A stretch of 64,000 nt of DNA from Anodontia alba (Eukaryota; Mollusca; Bivalvia; Lucinida; Lucinidae). Every line of letters begins with the position of its first letter. The stretch's first letter is position 1. Below the pieces are notes generated by a model. It saw only the letters and a program-made list of their open reading frames with translations. It made no database searches and was not told the DNA's origin. A program made the position numbers and the translations under genes. This document shows positions 38,960 through 49,519 of the stretch, piece after piece. The stretch is taken from assembly GCA_964016985.1 (NCBI GenBank), contig OZ024827.1, forward strand, positions 15,270,374 to 15,334,373, given 5' to 3'.

Positions 38960-41900
38960 TCCCCCGACTGATAGGTTCATGGGATATAGCGATCAGCATG
39001 GCGTCCGTCCATAGATGCATCCTTGTGTGCTCTGTAACTTTGATACCCTTAGACATATTTCGGTAACATTTGGTAGGAATGTAGAGGAGGACAAGTAGGC
39101 ATGTCGCGTGCAAGAGAGATGACTCTCACTGTCTTTGTTATGTGGTTATCTCCCCTGAAGCCAATATCTTGTGCAGGCTGTAACTCCCATACTGTTTGAG
39201 ATAATTTGATAATATTTGGTAGGGAAGAAGAAGAGGACGAGTAGGTGTGTCGTGTGCAAGAGAGACAACTCTCACTTTATTTGTTACGTAGTTATCTGCC
39301 CTGAATCAAAAATTGTGGACTCATCCTTGTGCACTCCATAACTTTGATACTCTTAGACGTATTTTGGTAATATTTGGTAGGAATGAAGAGGAGGACCAGT
39401 AGGCATGTCACATGCAAGAGAGACAACTCTCACTGACTTTGTTATGTAGTTATCTCCCCTGAAGTCAAAATCTTGTACAGGCCATAACTCTCATACTGTT
39501 TTTTGATAATTTGATAATATTTGGTAGGAATGAAGTGGAGGACCAGTAGGCTTGTCAGGTGCAAGAGAGACAACTCTCACTGTCTGTTATGTAGTTATCT
39601 CCCCTGAAGCCAAAATCTTGTGCAGGCTATAACTCCCAGGACCAGTAGGTGTGTCATGTGCAAAAGAGACAACTCTCACTTCATTGGTTTTGTAGTTGTC
39701 TCCCCTGAAGCAAAAAATTGTAGACTCATCCTTGTGCACTCCATAAATTTGATACCCTTGGACATATTTTGGTAATACTTAGTGGGAATGCAGAGGAGGA
39801 CAAGTAGGCGTGTCGCATGCAAGAGAGACAACCCTCACTTTCCTTGTTATCTCCCTTGAAGCTGAAATCTTGTGCAGGCCATAACTCCCATACTGTTTGA
39901 GATAATTTTTATAATATTTAGTTGAAGTAGAGGACCAGTAGGCATTTTGCATGCAGATTAGATTTAAGTAGTTATCTCCCCTGAAGCAGAAGTTGTACTC
40001 ATCCTAGTGCATTCCATAACTTTGATACCCTTAGACATATTTTGGTAATATTTGGTAAGAATAAAGAGGAGGACCAGGAGGCATGTCGCAAGCAATAGAG
40101 ACAACTTTCCCTTTCTTCTTCAAGTAGTTACCTCCCCTGAAGCCGAAATTTTGTGCAGGCAATAACTCCCACACAGTTTGAGGTAATATGATAATATTTG
40201 ATAGAAATGAAGAGGAGGACCAGTAGGCATGTCGTGTGCAGGAGAGACAATGCTCACTGTCTTCATTTTGTAGTTATCCTGAAGCCCAAATCTTGTGTGC
40301 TCCATAACTTTGATACCCTTATACATACTTTGAGGATGTTTAGTAGAAATGAAGAGGACCAGTAGATGGGTCCCATGCAAGAAAGGCAACTCTCATTTTT
40401 TTCATTATGTGGTTATCTCCCCTTAAGCCAAAATCTTGTGTGGGCTATAACTCCCATACTGTTTGAGATAATATGATAATATTTTAATATGATAATATTT
40501 GGTGGGGTAAAGAGGAGGACCAGTAGGTGTGTCATGTGCAAGGGAGACAACTCTCACTTCATTGGTTTTGTAGTTATCTCCCCTGAAGCAAAAAATTGTA
40601 GACTCATCCTTGTGCACTCCATAAATTTGATACCCTTGGACATATTTTGGTAATACTTAGTGGGAATGCAGAGGAGGACAAGTAGGCCTGTCACATGCAA
40701 GAGAGACAACCCTCACTTTTGTTGTTATCTCCCTTGAAGCTGAAATCTTGTGCAGGCCATAACTCCCATACTGTTTGAGATAATTTTTATAAAATTTAGT
40801 TGAGATGAAGTAGAGGACCAGTAGGCATTTTGCATGCAGATAAGATTTAAGTAGTTATCTCCCCTGAAGCAGAAATTGTAGTCATCCTAGTGCATTCCAT
40901 AACCTTGATACCCTTAGACATATTTTGGTAATATTTGGTAAGAATAAAGAGGAGGACCAGGAGGCATGTCGCAAGCAACAGAGACAACTTTCCCTTTCTT
41001 CTTCAAGTAGTTACCTCCCATGAAGCTGAAATTTTGTGCAGGCAATAACTCCCACACAGTTTGAGGTAATATGATAATATTTGATAGAAATGAAGAGGAG
41101 GACCAGTAGGCATGTCGTGTGCAGGAGAGACAATGCTCACTGTCTTCATTTTGCAGTTATCCTGAAGCCCAAATCTTGTGTGCTCCATAACTTTGATACC
41201 CTTAGACATACTTTGAGGATGTTTAGTAGAAATGAAGAGGACCAGTAGGTGGGTCCCATGCAAGAAAGGCAACTCTCATTTTTTTCATTATGTGGTTATC
41301 TCCCCTTAAGCCAAAATCTTATGTGGTCTATAACTCCCATACTGTTTGAGATAATATGATAATATTCTAATATGATAATATTTGGTAGGGTAAAGAGGAG
41401 GACCAGTAGGTGTGTCATGTGCAAGGGAGACAACTCTTACTTCATTGGTTTTGTAGTTATCTTCCCTGAAGCAGAAATTGTTGGCTCATCCTTGTGCGTT
41501 CCATAACTTTGATACCCTTAGACATATTTTGTAATGTTTTGTAGGAATGAAGAGGAGGAACAGTAGGCATGTCATGTGCAAAAGAGACAACTCTCACTGA
41601 CTTTGTTATGTAGTTATCTCCCCTGAAGTAAAAATCTTATGCAGGCAATAACTCCCATACTCTTTGAGACAATTTGATAATATCTAGTAGGAATGAAGTG
41701 GAGGACCAGTAGGCTTGCAGGGTGCAAGAGAGACAACTCTCACTGACTTTGTTATGTAGTTATCTCCCCTGAAGCCGAAATCTTGTGCAGGCCATAACTC
41801 CCATACTGTTTGAGATAATTTGATAATATTTAGTAGAGATGAAGAGGAGGACCAGTAGGCATTTTGCATGCAGATTAGATTTAAGTAGTTATCTCGCCTG

Positions 41901-42600
41901 AAGCAGAAATTGTTCTCATCCTTGAGTATTGCATAACTTTGATACCCTTAGACATATTTTGGTAATATTTGGTAGGAATAAAGAGGAGGACCTGTAGGCC
42001 TGTCACATGCAATAGAGACAACTCTCACTTTCTTCTTCAAGTAGTTATCTCCCCTGAAGCCGAAATTTTGTGCAGGCAATAACTCCCACACAGTTTGAGA
42101 TAATATGATTATATTTGATAGAAATGAAGAGGAGGACCAGTAGGCATGTCATGTGCAGGAGAGACAACTCTCACTTTCTTCTTCATTATGTAGCTATCTC
42201 CCCTGAAGCCAAAATATTTTGCACTCCATAACTTTGATACCCTTAGACATATTTTGATAATATTTGGTAGAGGCATTGGTAACAACCAGTAGGTTGGTCA
42301 CATGCAAGAGAAACAACCTCTGCTGTGGTTCCCAACCCTGAATGAATTTCTAATCCAAATTCTTGAGTATGTGGTTTGAAATATTTTGTTAATATTTGAT
42401 AGAGGCATAGATAAGGACCAGTAGGCATGCCTTGTTCAGGAGTGCTCTCACTTTCTCTATTATGTACTAATCTCCACTGATTCTGAAATTTTGTGCAGGC
42501 CATAACTCACATACTGTTTGAGATAATTTGATAAGTTTTGGCAGGGACATATATCAGGTCAAGAAGGTGTGTAGCATGCAAGAAGGACAACTTTTACTCT
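38960..42600 (+). repeat. ~147-bp tandem array with ~880-bp higher-order repeat
   Basis: About 24 units with GTAGTTATCTCCCCTGAAGC, CTTGTGCAGGCCATAACTCC, CATACTGTTTGAGATAATTTG, TAATATTTGGTAGGAATG, GAGGAGGACCAGTAGGC and GAGAGACAACTCTCAC. A block of about six units is repeated with an offset of 878-883 bp (39.7-40.5 against 40.6-41.4 kb), with near-identical frames at 40,120 and 41,003. These frames are repeat-derived. Confidence 0.85.
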
Positions 42601-43000
42601 GTTGATTTTTTACCCCAATAAACATACAGCAAGTTCCTTTACCTTTACAAGGCATTCATTTTTGCTATTATCTCTGAATATGTACTATCACAAATTCAAA
42701 GTACTTTTGCAAATATTGTGTATCCTGTACAAATTATCACATCAGAAGTAACTTAGATTATTTTGACAAAAATAAAAAAAAAAAAAAAGAATAAAAGAAC
42801 ACCCAAAAATAAAATCATTTAGCAGTACACCTATTATTGTTTCCACTTATTATGTTGGTCACATTTAATACTATCTTTGCTTCTTTTACTTTGCCCTGTT
42901 TCAATATTTCCTTGATATCAATTGACATACACTAAATTTAGAAATGGCAGTTTGGTCGGGGGATTTGCCATCTCCTCTGATGGCTATTTTTTTTATTGTC
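42601..43000. other. Unassigned sequence after the array
   Basis: AT-rich with a poly-A run at about 42,775-42,788. No gene was seen. Confidence 0.35.
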
Positions 43001-43290
43001 ACCCAACTCCTCTTAGGCTTTTTAGCTAGAACCTTGAAACTGTCACAGGTAATAGCCCTATGGATGAGGACTGGAGGAACACATTCGGAATGTTGATGTG
43101 ACCCCTGGGGGCAGAGCCAGGGGGTGTGGTCCCGAAGGGTCCAAACTTCATTTTGTACAAACATAGTCATGTTGCATATCAAATTGAAGATAATGAAGAA
43201 TAGATTACAGTGGTGCAAAAATTTTGCCCTGGGGGCATGTCTGAGGGTCACTAGAGGTCAAAAAGTAGGATTTTTGGTCCTGTTAATGAC

Positions 43291-43605
43291 AGATTCATCT
43301 GTCATTCCTTACTGGCATACGCGTTTTCAAGTTGCATACGACTTTCACTACCTTTGAAGTATGTGTCCGCACATAAATGTAGTCCAGCCTATTTTCAGTT
43401 TTGCATGCAATTTCACTCAGATTATGTTTACATAATGTATTTGATATATTTTTTAACATTCTCTCACGCATGTTTGTATTCATGTATTGGTTTATGTTTA
43501 AAAATTTCATGAATGATCAGATGACACATGGCTTTTTAAAAAATGCAAAATGAATATCCATAAAGCTGAACAAGTATGCTATAAATGAATAAAGCTGTTA
43601 ATATC
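43291..43605. other. Unassigned, apparently low-copy sequence
   Basis: No match to other parts of the window was noticed and no coding frame with a domain was found. Confidence 0.35.
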
Positions 43606-43782
43606 TTTATAGCGCCATGCAATTTTTAAAGCAGACAACATATTTTGCAGAGAAAACCAGACTTAGCAGTTCATATGAATTGTTTGCCAGCGGATGAATA
43701 GCATAAAATTCTCTGATAAAATAAGAGAAAAAAATGAAATTGACATCTGCTATAGTTGTAGTATGCAGTTTAATGGTTAACA
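43606..43782. mobile_element. Family B palindromic MITE
   Basis: AGCGCCATGCAATTTTTAAAG, GCAGACAACATATTTTG, AGAGAAAACCAGACTTAGC, a TGCCAGCGGATGA apex, CTCTGATAAAATAAG and AGTTTAATGGTTAA. The arms are decayed. Confidence 0.55.
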
Positions 43783-44937
43783 TATCAACATACTTCTGCA
43801 CTGGATTAAGGACGTGGGCCCGAGAAATTAGACCATAAGCTACTGTTACCAGCAATATAAACACTGTCTAATCAGCTATTACTGTCCAAATTTAATATAG
43901 ATTCTGAAGATTTTTTATGCTTGATAATAAAATAAAAAAAGGCTGTGCTCATAATCATGCTGCAAAGTGTTTTCTTCGATATTAGCTCAGTGCGTTAGAT
44001 AGGTTGTACGGTTGATCTTTGCAATTTGTTGTTAGCTATTAATAGAACAGGCGCTACCTTATGACCCACGTGTCAAAAATTAACCTGGACAAATATACAG
44101 CAGATATTTTTACCGTAAAACATAAAGACATTTCATGAAAATTGTCTCAAAAGAGGAATGAATTTGCATGAAATGTTCTTGGGAAAATAAAAAAAATTTC
44201 AAAATATGGTATGATAAAACGTTTACACAGAACACTTGCCCATTTGTTTGAAGTGTGTAAAAAATTCAATACTCTCTGATTAAAGGGACAGGGCTTTAGC
44301 ACGGGCTGTAAACATTCAAACTGACCTCCGCCGGTGGTCAGTTAAAAACAATTTGATTTATATCCGGAGGTCATTTTGAACGTTTCCTGTTATTAGTATT
44401 CGTGGGCTGCAGGAAGGTCACAGGTAAGATTATTCTTGACCAAAAACATATCTTAAAAATTGGAGAATGACATTCTATCAGATTTTTGCACCTGCATGTT
44501 CATACCAAGTGTTATTGAAAGGTTTTAAACAGTTTTGTCACAATCATTTTTGTCCCGCACACTCAGTGGTGAAATCAAAAGTGGAAAGTCAGCAAGCACT
44601 GGTGAATTTGCTCTGATTGTGCAATGACAAGCTTCCAGTGAACTATTATTGTTGCAGTCAGATACGGCAATACCATATCTGCTTCCAAGACATACTTTTA
44701 TAAAACTACACATTTTTCCTACAATGTTCAGGTCATTTTTGCATGGGAGGTCAATTTGAAAATGAGGTGGTCAATTTGACTAATGGAGATTATAATGGAA
44801 AATGATTTTTGAGCGAAAATCATGAAATATAATTCTTAATGTCGTTTTTGGGTTACTTTCAGTATAAAGTAACTGGGTCTGTTTTCTGGACAGAAAGAGT
44901 GACAGCCAAATTCAGGCTGTCAGTGTACTCAAACTTC
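43783..44937. other. Mostly low-copy sequence; one decayed family C copy
   Basis: A family C remnant lies at about 44,087-44,215 (GGACAAATATACAGCAG, ACATTTCATGAAAATTGTCTC). The remainder, including GAGGTCATTTTGAACG and GGTGGTCAATTTGAC near 44.35-44.79 kb, matches nothing else noticed here. It is the longest candidate stretch for unique host DNA, but no exon could be supported. Confidence 0.4.
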
Positions 44938-45178
44938 CATTACGAAAACATGCCTATTCAAATATATTGAAATTTTCACCTCCAAAAACTGAAAATTTTC
45001 TGATAAAAAACTCTGATATTTTTCATATTTCTGCTCAAAAACATAGATAAGAGTACCCACAATCTATGCTTTGAGCAGAAATAAGAAAAATAATGTATAC
45101 CCCTGTAAACCCCAGTTTTACTATATAAAAGTGGGGTTTAAGGGGGTCAAAATTATATAGGTATGTTTTCGTGATGAC
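44938..45178 (+). mobile_element. Family D palindromic MITE, hairpin reduced
   Basis: From CATTACGAAAACATGCC to GGTATGTTTTCGTGATG with intact outer blocks. The core is cut to CATAGATAAGAGTACCCACAATC, so the apex and part of one arm are deleted. Confidence 0.8.
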
Positions 45179-45229
45179 ATTCTTTTTACAAATAGCCTCT
45201 TCTGAAACATAGTTTAGCATTTTCGTTTA

Positions 45230-45351
45230 CAATTTCCCTTTAATCAGCCATCAAATACTTTTCGTGGGCTATTGATTTCGAGGCTATCTGAGAATTTATG
45301 TGAATGTGTCGAGTACCAGGTCATATTTGATGGCTGATTAAAGGGAATTGC
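45230..45351. repeat. Short inverted repeat, ~27-bp arms
   Basis: CCCTTTAATCAGCCATCAAAT (from about 45,236) and ATTTGATGGCTGATTAAAGG (from about 45,325) are complementary across ~70 bp. This could be a very small TIR element. Confidence 0.6.
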
Positions 45352-45580
45352 TAACAGTTGGGCAAGGCCTGCTATCCTTGTAGCAGGTAAGGGTAGAGGG
45401 GGAATGTTTATTTCTTCTGTTTCTTCACTTTTATACCTGTTCCTCTTTCTTCCCTGTCCCTCTCTTTCTCTATCTCTTCTATCTCTTTTTTTCCCTTTCT
45501 CTGGGAGACAACACAAAATGACCCAAAGGTTGACGTGCCGTTAAACCCCAACCCAATCAAAAATAAAAGGGGGCCCCCGA
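45352..45580 (+). mobile_element. SINE-like repeat M, copy 3
   Basis: AGTTGGGCAAGGCCTGC, GCAGGTAAGGGTAGAGG, the polypyrimidine tract, GGGAGACAACACAAAATGACC and GACGTGCCGTTAAACCCCAA. It joins the inverted repeat at 45,230-45,351 directly. Confidence 0.58.
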
Positions 45581-45677
45581 TATAATAAATAATAAATAAA
45601 TTGTTCATTTAGAGTAGCCCATGGTGAGATGGAAGGTTGGTATTCTGTGTCAGACCTATTTTCCTTCAAAAGTAAAT

Positions 45678-45934
45678 CCTTAAAGTGCCAAGCAAAATTT
45701 GTAGCAGATGACATTCTAGAATTTTTTTTTTATTTAGATATTTATTTCATTTTTTTTTTTTTTACAGTTTTCATAGTAAATAAGTCTTGACTTTTCTTGA
45801 GAATGGCAGATGATTCTCATGAAATGTCAAGACTTATTTTCTATGAAAATGCAAGAAAAAAATATTTAGAAGTGTCATCTGCTGCAGATGTGACAGTCTA
45901 GATTTTTGTTGTGATTGGCATTTTAAGGATAAAT
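45678..45934. mobile_element. Family B palindromic MITE
   Basis: TTAAAGTGCCAAGCAAAATT, TGTAGCAGATGACATTC, AAGTCTTGACTTTTC, a GAATGGCAGATGATTC apex, CATGAAATGTCAAG, ATTTTCTATGAAAATG and GTGATTGGCATTTTAAG. Confidence 0.7.
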
Positions 45935-45954
45935 ATGTCTACTGATATTTCAGT

Positions 45955-46425
45955 TTAGAGGGCAAATATTTGGAAGGTAAAGGGATTGTTTACACTTGGG
46001 AGATTTTCTGCCATTTTGTACAAGGGAGACAACTTTTGTAACTTCCTGTTTGCTTTCCTGCACCCAAGCCTCTTCTGAAAAGGGATCTAATTTAAAAGGA
46101 AAGAACTTGCTCCTAAGGAGAGCATACCATAGTAACCATATTCGGACAGACCAGCCTAAGCAAACAGTGTAGACCCAGATTAGATGCTGAAGAATGCAGC
46201 ATCTCATCAGAGTCTACCCTGTTTGCCACTCATCCAGCAATTTTTAGACACAGCATCGGGTAATAAATTGTACTTGTTAAAATTTTAGAACAAGTATGGT
46301 AAAGAGTTGAGGTATCAGACTACTCGGGGTAAATATGATATTCCTTCTTTTCAGAATAGACCCCATTTCAGAAGTGAGACAAAAGTAATTTTGACAGAGC
46401 TACCTGACTGAAAGTGTATCCATTT
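45955..46425. mobile_element. Family H element split by a family F2 element
   Basis: Left part (about 45,985-46,120): TTTTCTGCCATTTTG, GGGAGACAACTTTTG, GTAACTTCCTGTTTGC, TTCTGAAAAGGGATC. Right part (about 46,345-46,425): AATAGACCCCATTTCAG, AATTTTGACAGAGCTACC. The F2 element lies between. Confidence 0.55.
46125..46340. mobile_element. Family F2 palindromic element
   Basis: Ends ATAGTAACCATATTCGGACAG and CTACTCGGGGTAAATATGAT are imperfect inverted repeats. The inner hairpin is AGTGTAGACCCAGATTAGATG with GCATCTCATCAGAGTC, followed by CACTCATCCAGCAATTTTTAG. It is the best-delimited F2 copy. Confidence 0.65.
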
Positions 46426-46428
46426 CTT

Positions 46429-46669
46429 TTAACCCTTAACGTGCCAATCACAACTGCAGCAGATGACAGCTTTAAATACATATATATATTTTTTTTTTTT
46501 CATTTTTTTTAGAACATAAGTCTTGATATTTCATGTGAATGGTATGTGAATGGTCTGCCAAGCAGACAATTCATATGAAATTTCAAGGCTTATTTTCTCT
46601 GAAAAATATTATTATATTTTTTTTTAATGTCGTCAGCTACAAATTTTGCTTGGTGCTTTAAGAGTTAAA
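46429..46669. mobile_element. Family B palindromic MITE
   Basis: From TTAACCCTTAACGTGCCAATC to TGGTGCTTTAAGAGTTAA. The arms TTGATATTTCATGTGAATGG and complement flank a TCTGCCAAGCAGA apex. It contains a short GTATGTGAATGG duplication. Confidence 0.72.
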
Positions 46670-47085
46670 ACTTGGTTTGTGGCATATTAGAATTTGTTTT
46701 TCTTGCTTTTTCCTAAAAAAAAACTACGCTTTGGCATTTAATTTGGATTGTTTTGTTTTTTTTCAACCTATTTATACCTAGTGGATTCATCCAGTTTTTA
46801 AGTTGGAGTAATCCATTTTATGTTTAAAGGAGTGTTGTACAATACTGTTTTTTTCTAGTCAGTTTAATGGCAAACAATGCAAACCGTGATCAGACGTGAC
46901 ATTCTGCAGTATCTAATCTGAATCTATACTGTTTGCCGAATTCCACTTTGAGAGATGTTCAGTATAAGTGGGTTAATTGGAAGCTCTTTTTCATTGGATG
47001 TTAAAGGGACGTACTTCATGATAATTCTAGGATATATTTTTTTTTCTTATTTTTCCATAAAAACATATGTTGTGGATATTTATTA
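46670..47085. repeat. F1-like palindrome and unassigned sequence
   Basis: About 46,770-46,975 has CCTATTTATACCTAGTGGATTC, an AACAATGCAAACCGTGATCAGA hairpin and TTCAGTATAAGTGGGTTAA, an F1 relative. The remainder is unassigned. Confidence 0.5.
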
Positions 47086-47285
47086 CATAGCTCTAGATAA
47101 GAGGGGGTATCCACATTATATTTTTCTTATTTCTTCATGAAAACATGTTGCAGTGCTTATTAGAAGTGCCTCAGAGAAGTGCTTCATATGAGTACCCACA
47201 ACATATGTTGTTGTTTTTGTTTTGGAGAAATAAGAAAAATTCCATCACTTTTGGGTAGAAAAAGTGCCTTATTTGGAGCTATGAC
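47086..47285. mobile_element. Family E palindromic MITE
   Basis: Ends ATAGCTCTAGATAAGAGGGGG and GTGCCTTATTTGGAGCTAT. The inner arms (ACATGTTGCAGTGCTTATTAG, GAGTACCCACAACATATG) are imperfect. Confidence 0.65.
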
Positions 47286-47375
47286 ATAAGAAGCGTTTGA
47301 GCTGCTTTTAATGAGTATCCACAACATATAGAGAACTGGAGAAAATTATCACAGAAATATCACCAAACACTCCTC

Positions 47376-47589
47376 CTTAGCCCTTGCCATAAATTAAGAT
47401 GCCACACCCACTTCTGATTTTCAGCCAGTCAGATCATTTGATCCAGATTGTTGATACAAATTCACATAATGACAAAAAAAAAAAAAAAAAGTAGATCCAT
47501 ATTTGTTGGATTCCTCAGAAGCTAACTGGTCAGGATCTCCACTGTTTTCAAAGGAATGCCATATCCGGGTTCAGCAGGACCAGGGTTAA
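47376..47589 (+). mobile_element. Family A palindromic MITE, copy 13
   Basis: From TTAGCCCTTGCCATAAATTAAG to CAGCAGGACCAGGGTTAA. A poly-A run at about 47,472-47,490 replaces part of the left hairpin arm. Confidence 0.7.
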
Positions 47590-47753
47590 GTCTGCTGCCT
47601 TTATTCAGAAAAAATAAAAATATCTCATTATTGTCTTCTGCAGGATAAAGGGAAATAATTTGGCTAGATTTCTTGAAACAGGCGGAACCTGTTCAGAACC
47701 TGTTCCAATGTTTGGTTTTTTGAGGGTACCTGAGTACTCAAAGGTCAAAGACA

Positions 47754-47975
47754 TTAACACTTAGCATGCTGGGTAAAAGTTTCAGCAGAAGACATTTTGA
47801 AATATTTTTCTTATTTTTTTTCTCAGAAAACAGGCTTTGACATTTCATACAAATTGTCTCCATAGGAGGCAATTTGCATAAAATGTCAAAGCCTGTTTTC
47901 TGGAAAAATAAGAAAGATATCATGAGTTTGTTTGTTGTCTGCAGAATTTGTGCACAGATTAGTAAGGGTCAAATT
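47754..47975. mobile_element. Family C palindromic MITE
   Basis: From TTAACACTTAGCATGCTGGG to AGATTAGTAAGGGTCAAATTA. The hairpin AGGCTTTGACATTTCATAC and complement meets at CTCCATAGGAG. Confidence 0.72.
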
Positions 47976-48180
47976 AACTGTTACTATATTTAGCCCAAGT
48001 ATTTAGACATCTTAACTGAAGTGGGGTCTTTTCAGAGTCTACACTGTTTGCCACTCATCCAGCAATTTTTAGACACAACATCGGGTAGTAAATTGTACTT
48101 GTTCAAATTTTAGAACAAGTATGGAAAAGAGTTGAGGTGTCCGAATACTTTAGGTAAATATTGTATTCCTGATCAAACTG
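47976..48180. mobile_element. Family F2 element, one arm lost
   Basis: CTATATTTAGCCCAAGTATTT, GAGTCTACACTGTTTGCCAC, CATCCAGCAATTTTTAGACAC and GTCCGAATACTTTAGGTAAATATTG. The left hairpin arm is missing. Confidence 0.55.
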
Positions 48181-48199
48181 CTTCTCTACCAGAGTGGTC

Positions 48200-48410
48200 A
48201 GGCTCTGCAGTGTTTAAGGGAATGAATACACTTTCAAGGCAGACAACTCTGTCAAAATTTGTTTTCTGCTCTACAGAGGGAGCAAATTCCTTCCATACAT
48301 TGTAGACGCCTTTTCAGAAGCGGCTTGGTGTGCAGTAAAGGAAATAGGAAGTCACAAAAGTTGTCTCCCTTGGCAGAAATAGTGAAAAATTTACGGTGTG
48401 TCCATTCCCC
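48200..48410. mobile_element. Family H element
   Basis: TTCAAGGCAGACAACTCTGTC, AGAGGGAGCAAATTCCTTCC, TTTTCAGAAGCGGCTTGG, GGAAGTCACAAAAGTTGTC. The frame at 48,259-48,498 crosses this and is not a gene. Confidence 0.55.
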
Positions 48411-48471
48411 TCTATCAGGCCTGTCATGTCCAGTATTTCAGGCAGATATGGCTCTCAGGAAAGGACTAATT

Positions 48472-48728
48472 TACCTGAACACTTTGCAGGCTGGGTAAAA
48501 TTTCAGCAGACGACACTTTGAAGTATTTTTTCTTATTTTTCCTAGAAAATAGGATTTGACACTTCATGCAAATTGTCTCCTAGAAAATAGGATTTGTCAC
48601 TTCATGCAAATTGTCTCCTGATGAGACAATTTGCATGAAGTGTCAGATCCTATTTTCTAGGAAAAAATAAGAAAAATATTATCAGTTTGTCGTCTGCTGA
48701 ATTTGCCCATAGCATGGAAAGTGTTCAG
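48472..48728. mobile_element. Family C palindromic MITE with internal duplication
   Basis: From CTGAACACTTTGCAGGCTGG to CATGGAAAGTGTTCAG. The segment TAGAAAATAGGATTTG(A/T)CAC to TTGTCTCC is duplicated (48,543-48,619), so one arm occurs twice against a single complement. Confidence 0.75.
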
Positions 48729-48888
48729 TACTCAAACAGAAAGGCTTGAGCAAACAGCCCAGACTCTGATCAGATGTTGCACAATGCAGTGTCTGATCAG
48801 GGTCTACTGTTTGCCTCTCAACCGGCAGTTTTCAGGCACATAAACAGGTAGTAAAATGAACTTATTTAAAAGCAGGCAAAGTTTTTTT
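48725..48888. mobile_element. Family F2 element, partial
   Basis: AAACAGAAAGGCTTGAGCAAAC, GACTCTGATCAGATGTTGC with GTGTCTGATCAGGGTC, CAACCGGCAGTTTTCAGGC and ACATAAACAGGTAGTAAAATG. It is wedged between two family C copies. Confidence 0.55.
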
Positions 48889-49092
48889 TAATGCTTTGCA
48901 CTCTGGGTAAAATTTTCAGTGGACATTTTGAAATATTTTTTCTTATTTTTCCCAGGAAACAAAATTTGACATTTCATGCATATTGTCTCCAGTATTTTGC
49001 ATGAAATTTCAAATCCTGTTTTTTGAAACATGAGAAAAATACCATTATTTTCTTCATCTGCTGAATTTGCCCAGAGAGTCGGATAACGTTTA
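48889..49092. mobile_element. Family C palindromic MITE
   Basis: From TTAATGCTTTGCACTCTGGG to CCCAGAGAGTCGGATAACG. The apex is reduced to TCTCCAGTATTTTGC. Confidence 0.7.
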
Positions 49093-49299
49093 AGGATGTC
49101 CTAATATTTTGGGATCAACATGGTTCTTTTTCCCAATAGGATTTCTGTTTTCTGAATTTGATGGGGTATAATAATATTGTTGAAGCTATAACTAAAATAT
49201 CTGTTTGAATTAGTGCTGTATTATATGCCACAGTGTCTAGAGCCACGTCTCTATGGAGCATCTTTCACTTCCTGAACCTAAACCAGTGGATTATTTAAC
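49093..49299. other. Unassigned sequence
   Basis: No recognised gene or repeat. Confidence 0.35.
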
Positions 49300-49513
49300 A
49301 TTACAAAAACAAGCCTTTTTTAGATAAAAAATTCAGATATTTTTCAAGTTTCAGCTCAAAACATATATTGTGGAGGCGGTTCTAATGAGTACCCACAATC
49401 TATGTTTTTGAGCAGAAATAATAAAAATAATGTATACCCCTGTAAACCCCAGTTTTACTATATTAAAGTGGGGTTTAAGGGGGTCAAAATTATATAGGCA
49501 TTTTTTCGTGATG
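49300..49513 (+). mobile_element. Family D palindromic MITE, one core arm lost
   Basis: From ATTACAAAAACAAGCC to TTTTTCGTGATG. The core keeps GGAGGCGGTTCTAATGAGTAC and CCACAATCTATG, but most of the opposite arm is deleted. Confidence 0.72.
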
Positions 49514-49519
49514 ACCTTT

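Larger units (their letters stand above)
38611..43290 (+). repeat. Large composite tandem-core element (pearl/HINE-like)
   Basis: It starts with a CCGTCC/CCATCC microsatellite (38,628-38,685), then a ~270-bp segment (ATAGCCCTATGGGTGAGGAC, GGAACACGTTC, GGGTCCAAA, TCATTTTGTAC, GCATATCAAATTGAAG, TTTGCCCTGGGGGCATG). A second copy of that segment closes the region at about 43,020-43,285. Between them is an array of ~145-150-bp units. Tandem cores with a microsatellite and fixed flanks recall bivalve pearl/Helentron-derived elements. The family assignment is inference. Confidence 0.65.

Noticed and set aside
40120..41272. Pair of near-identical 89-codon minus-strand frames as duplicated small genes
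   Set aside because: They are explained by the ~880-bp higher-order repeat of the 147-bp array; the frames span repeat units and have no domain.
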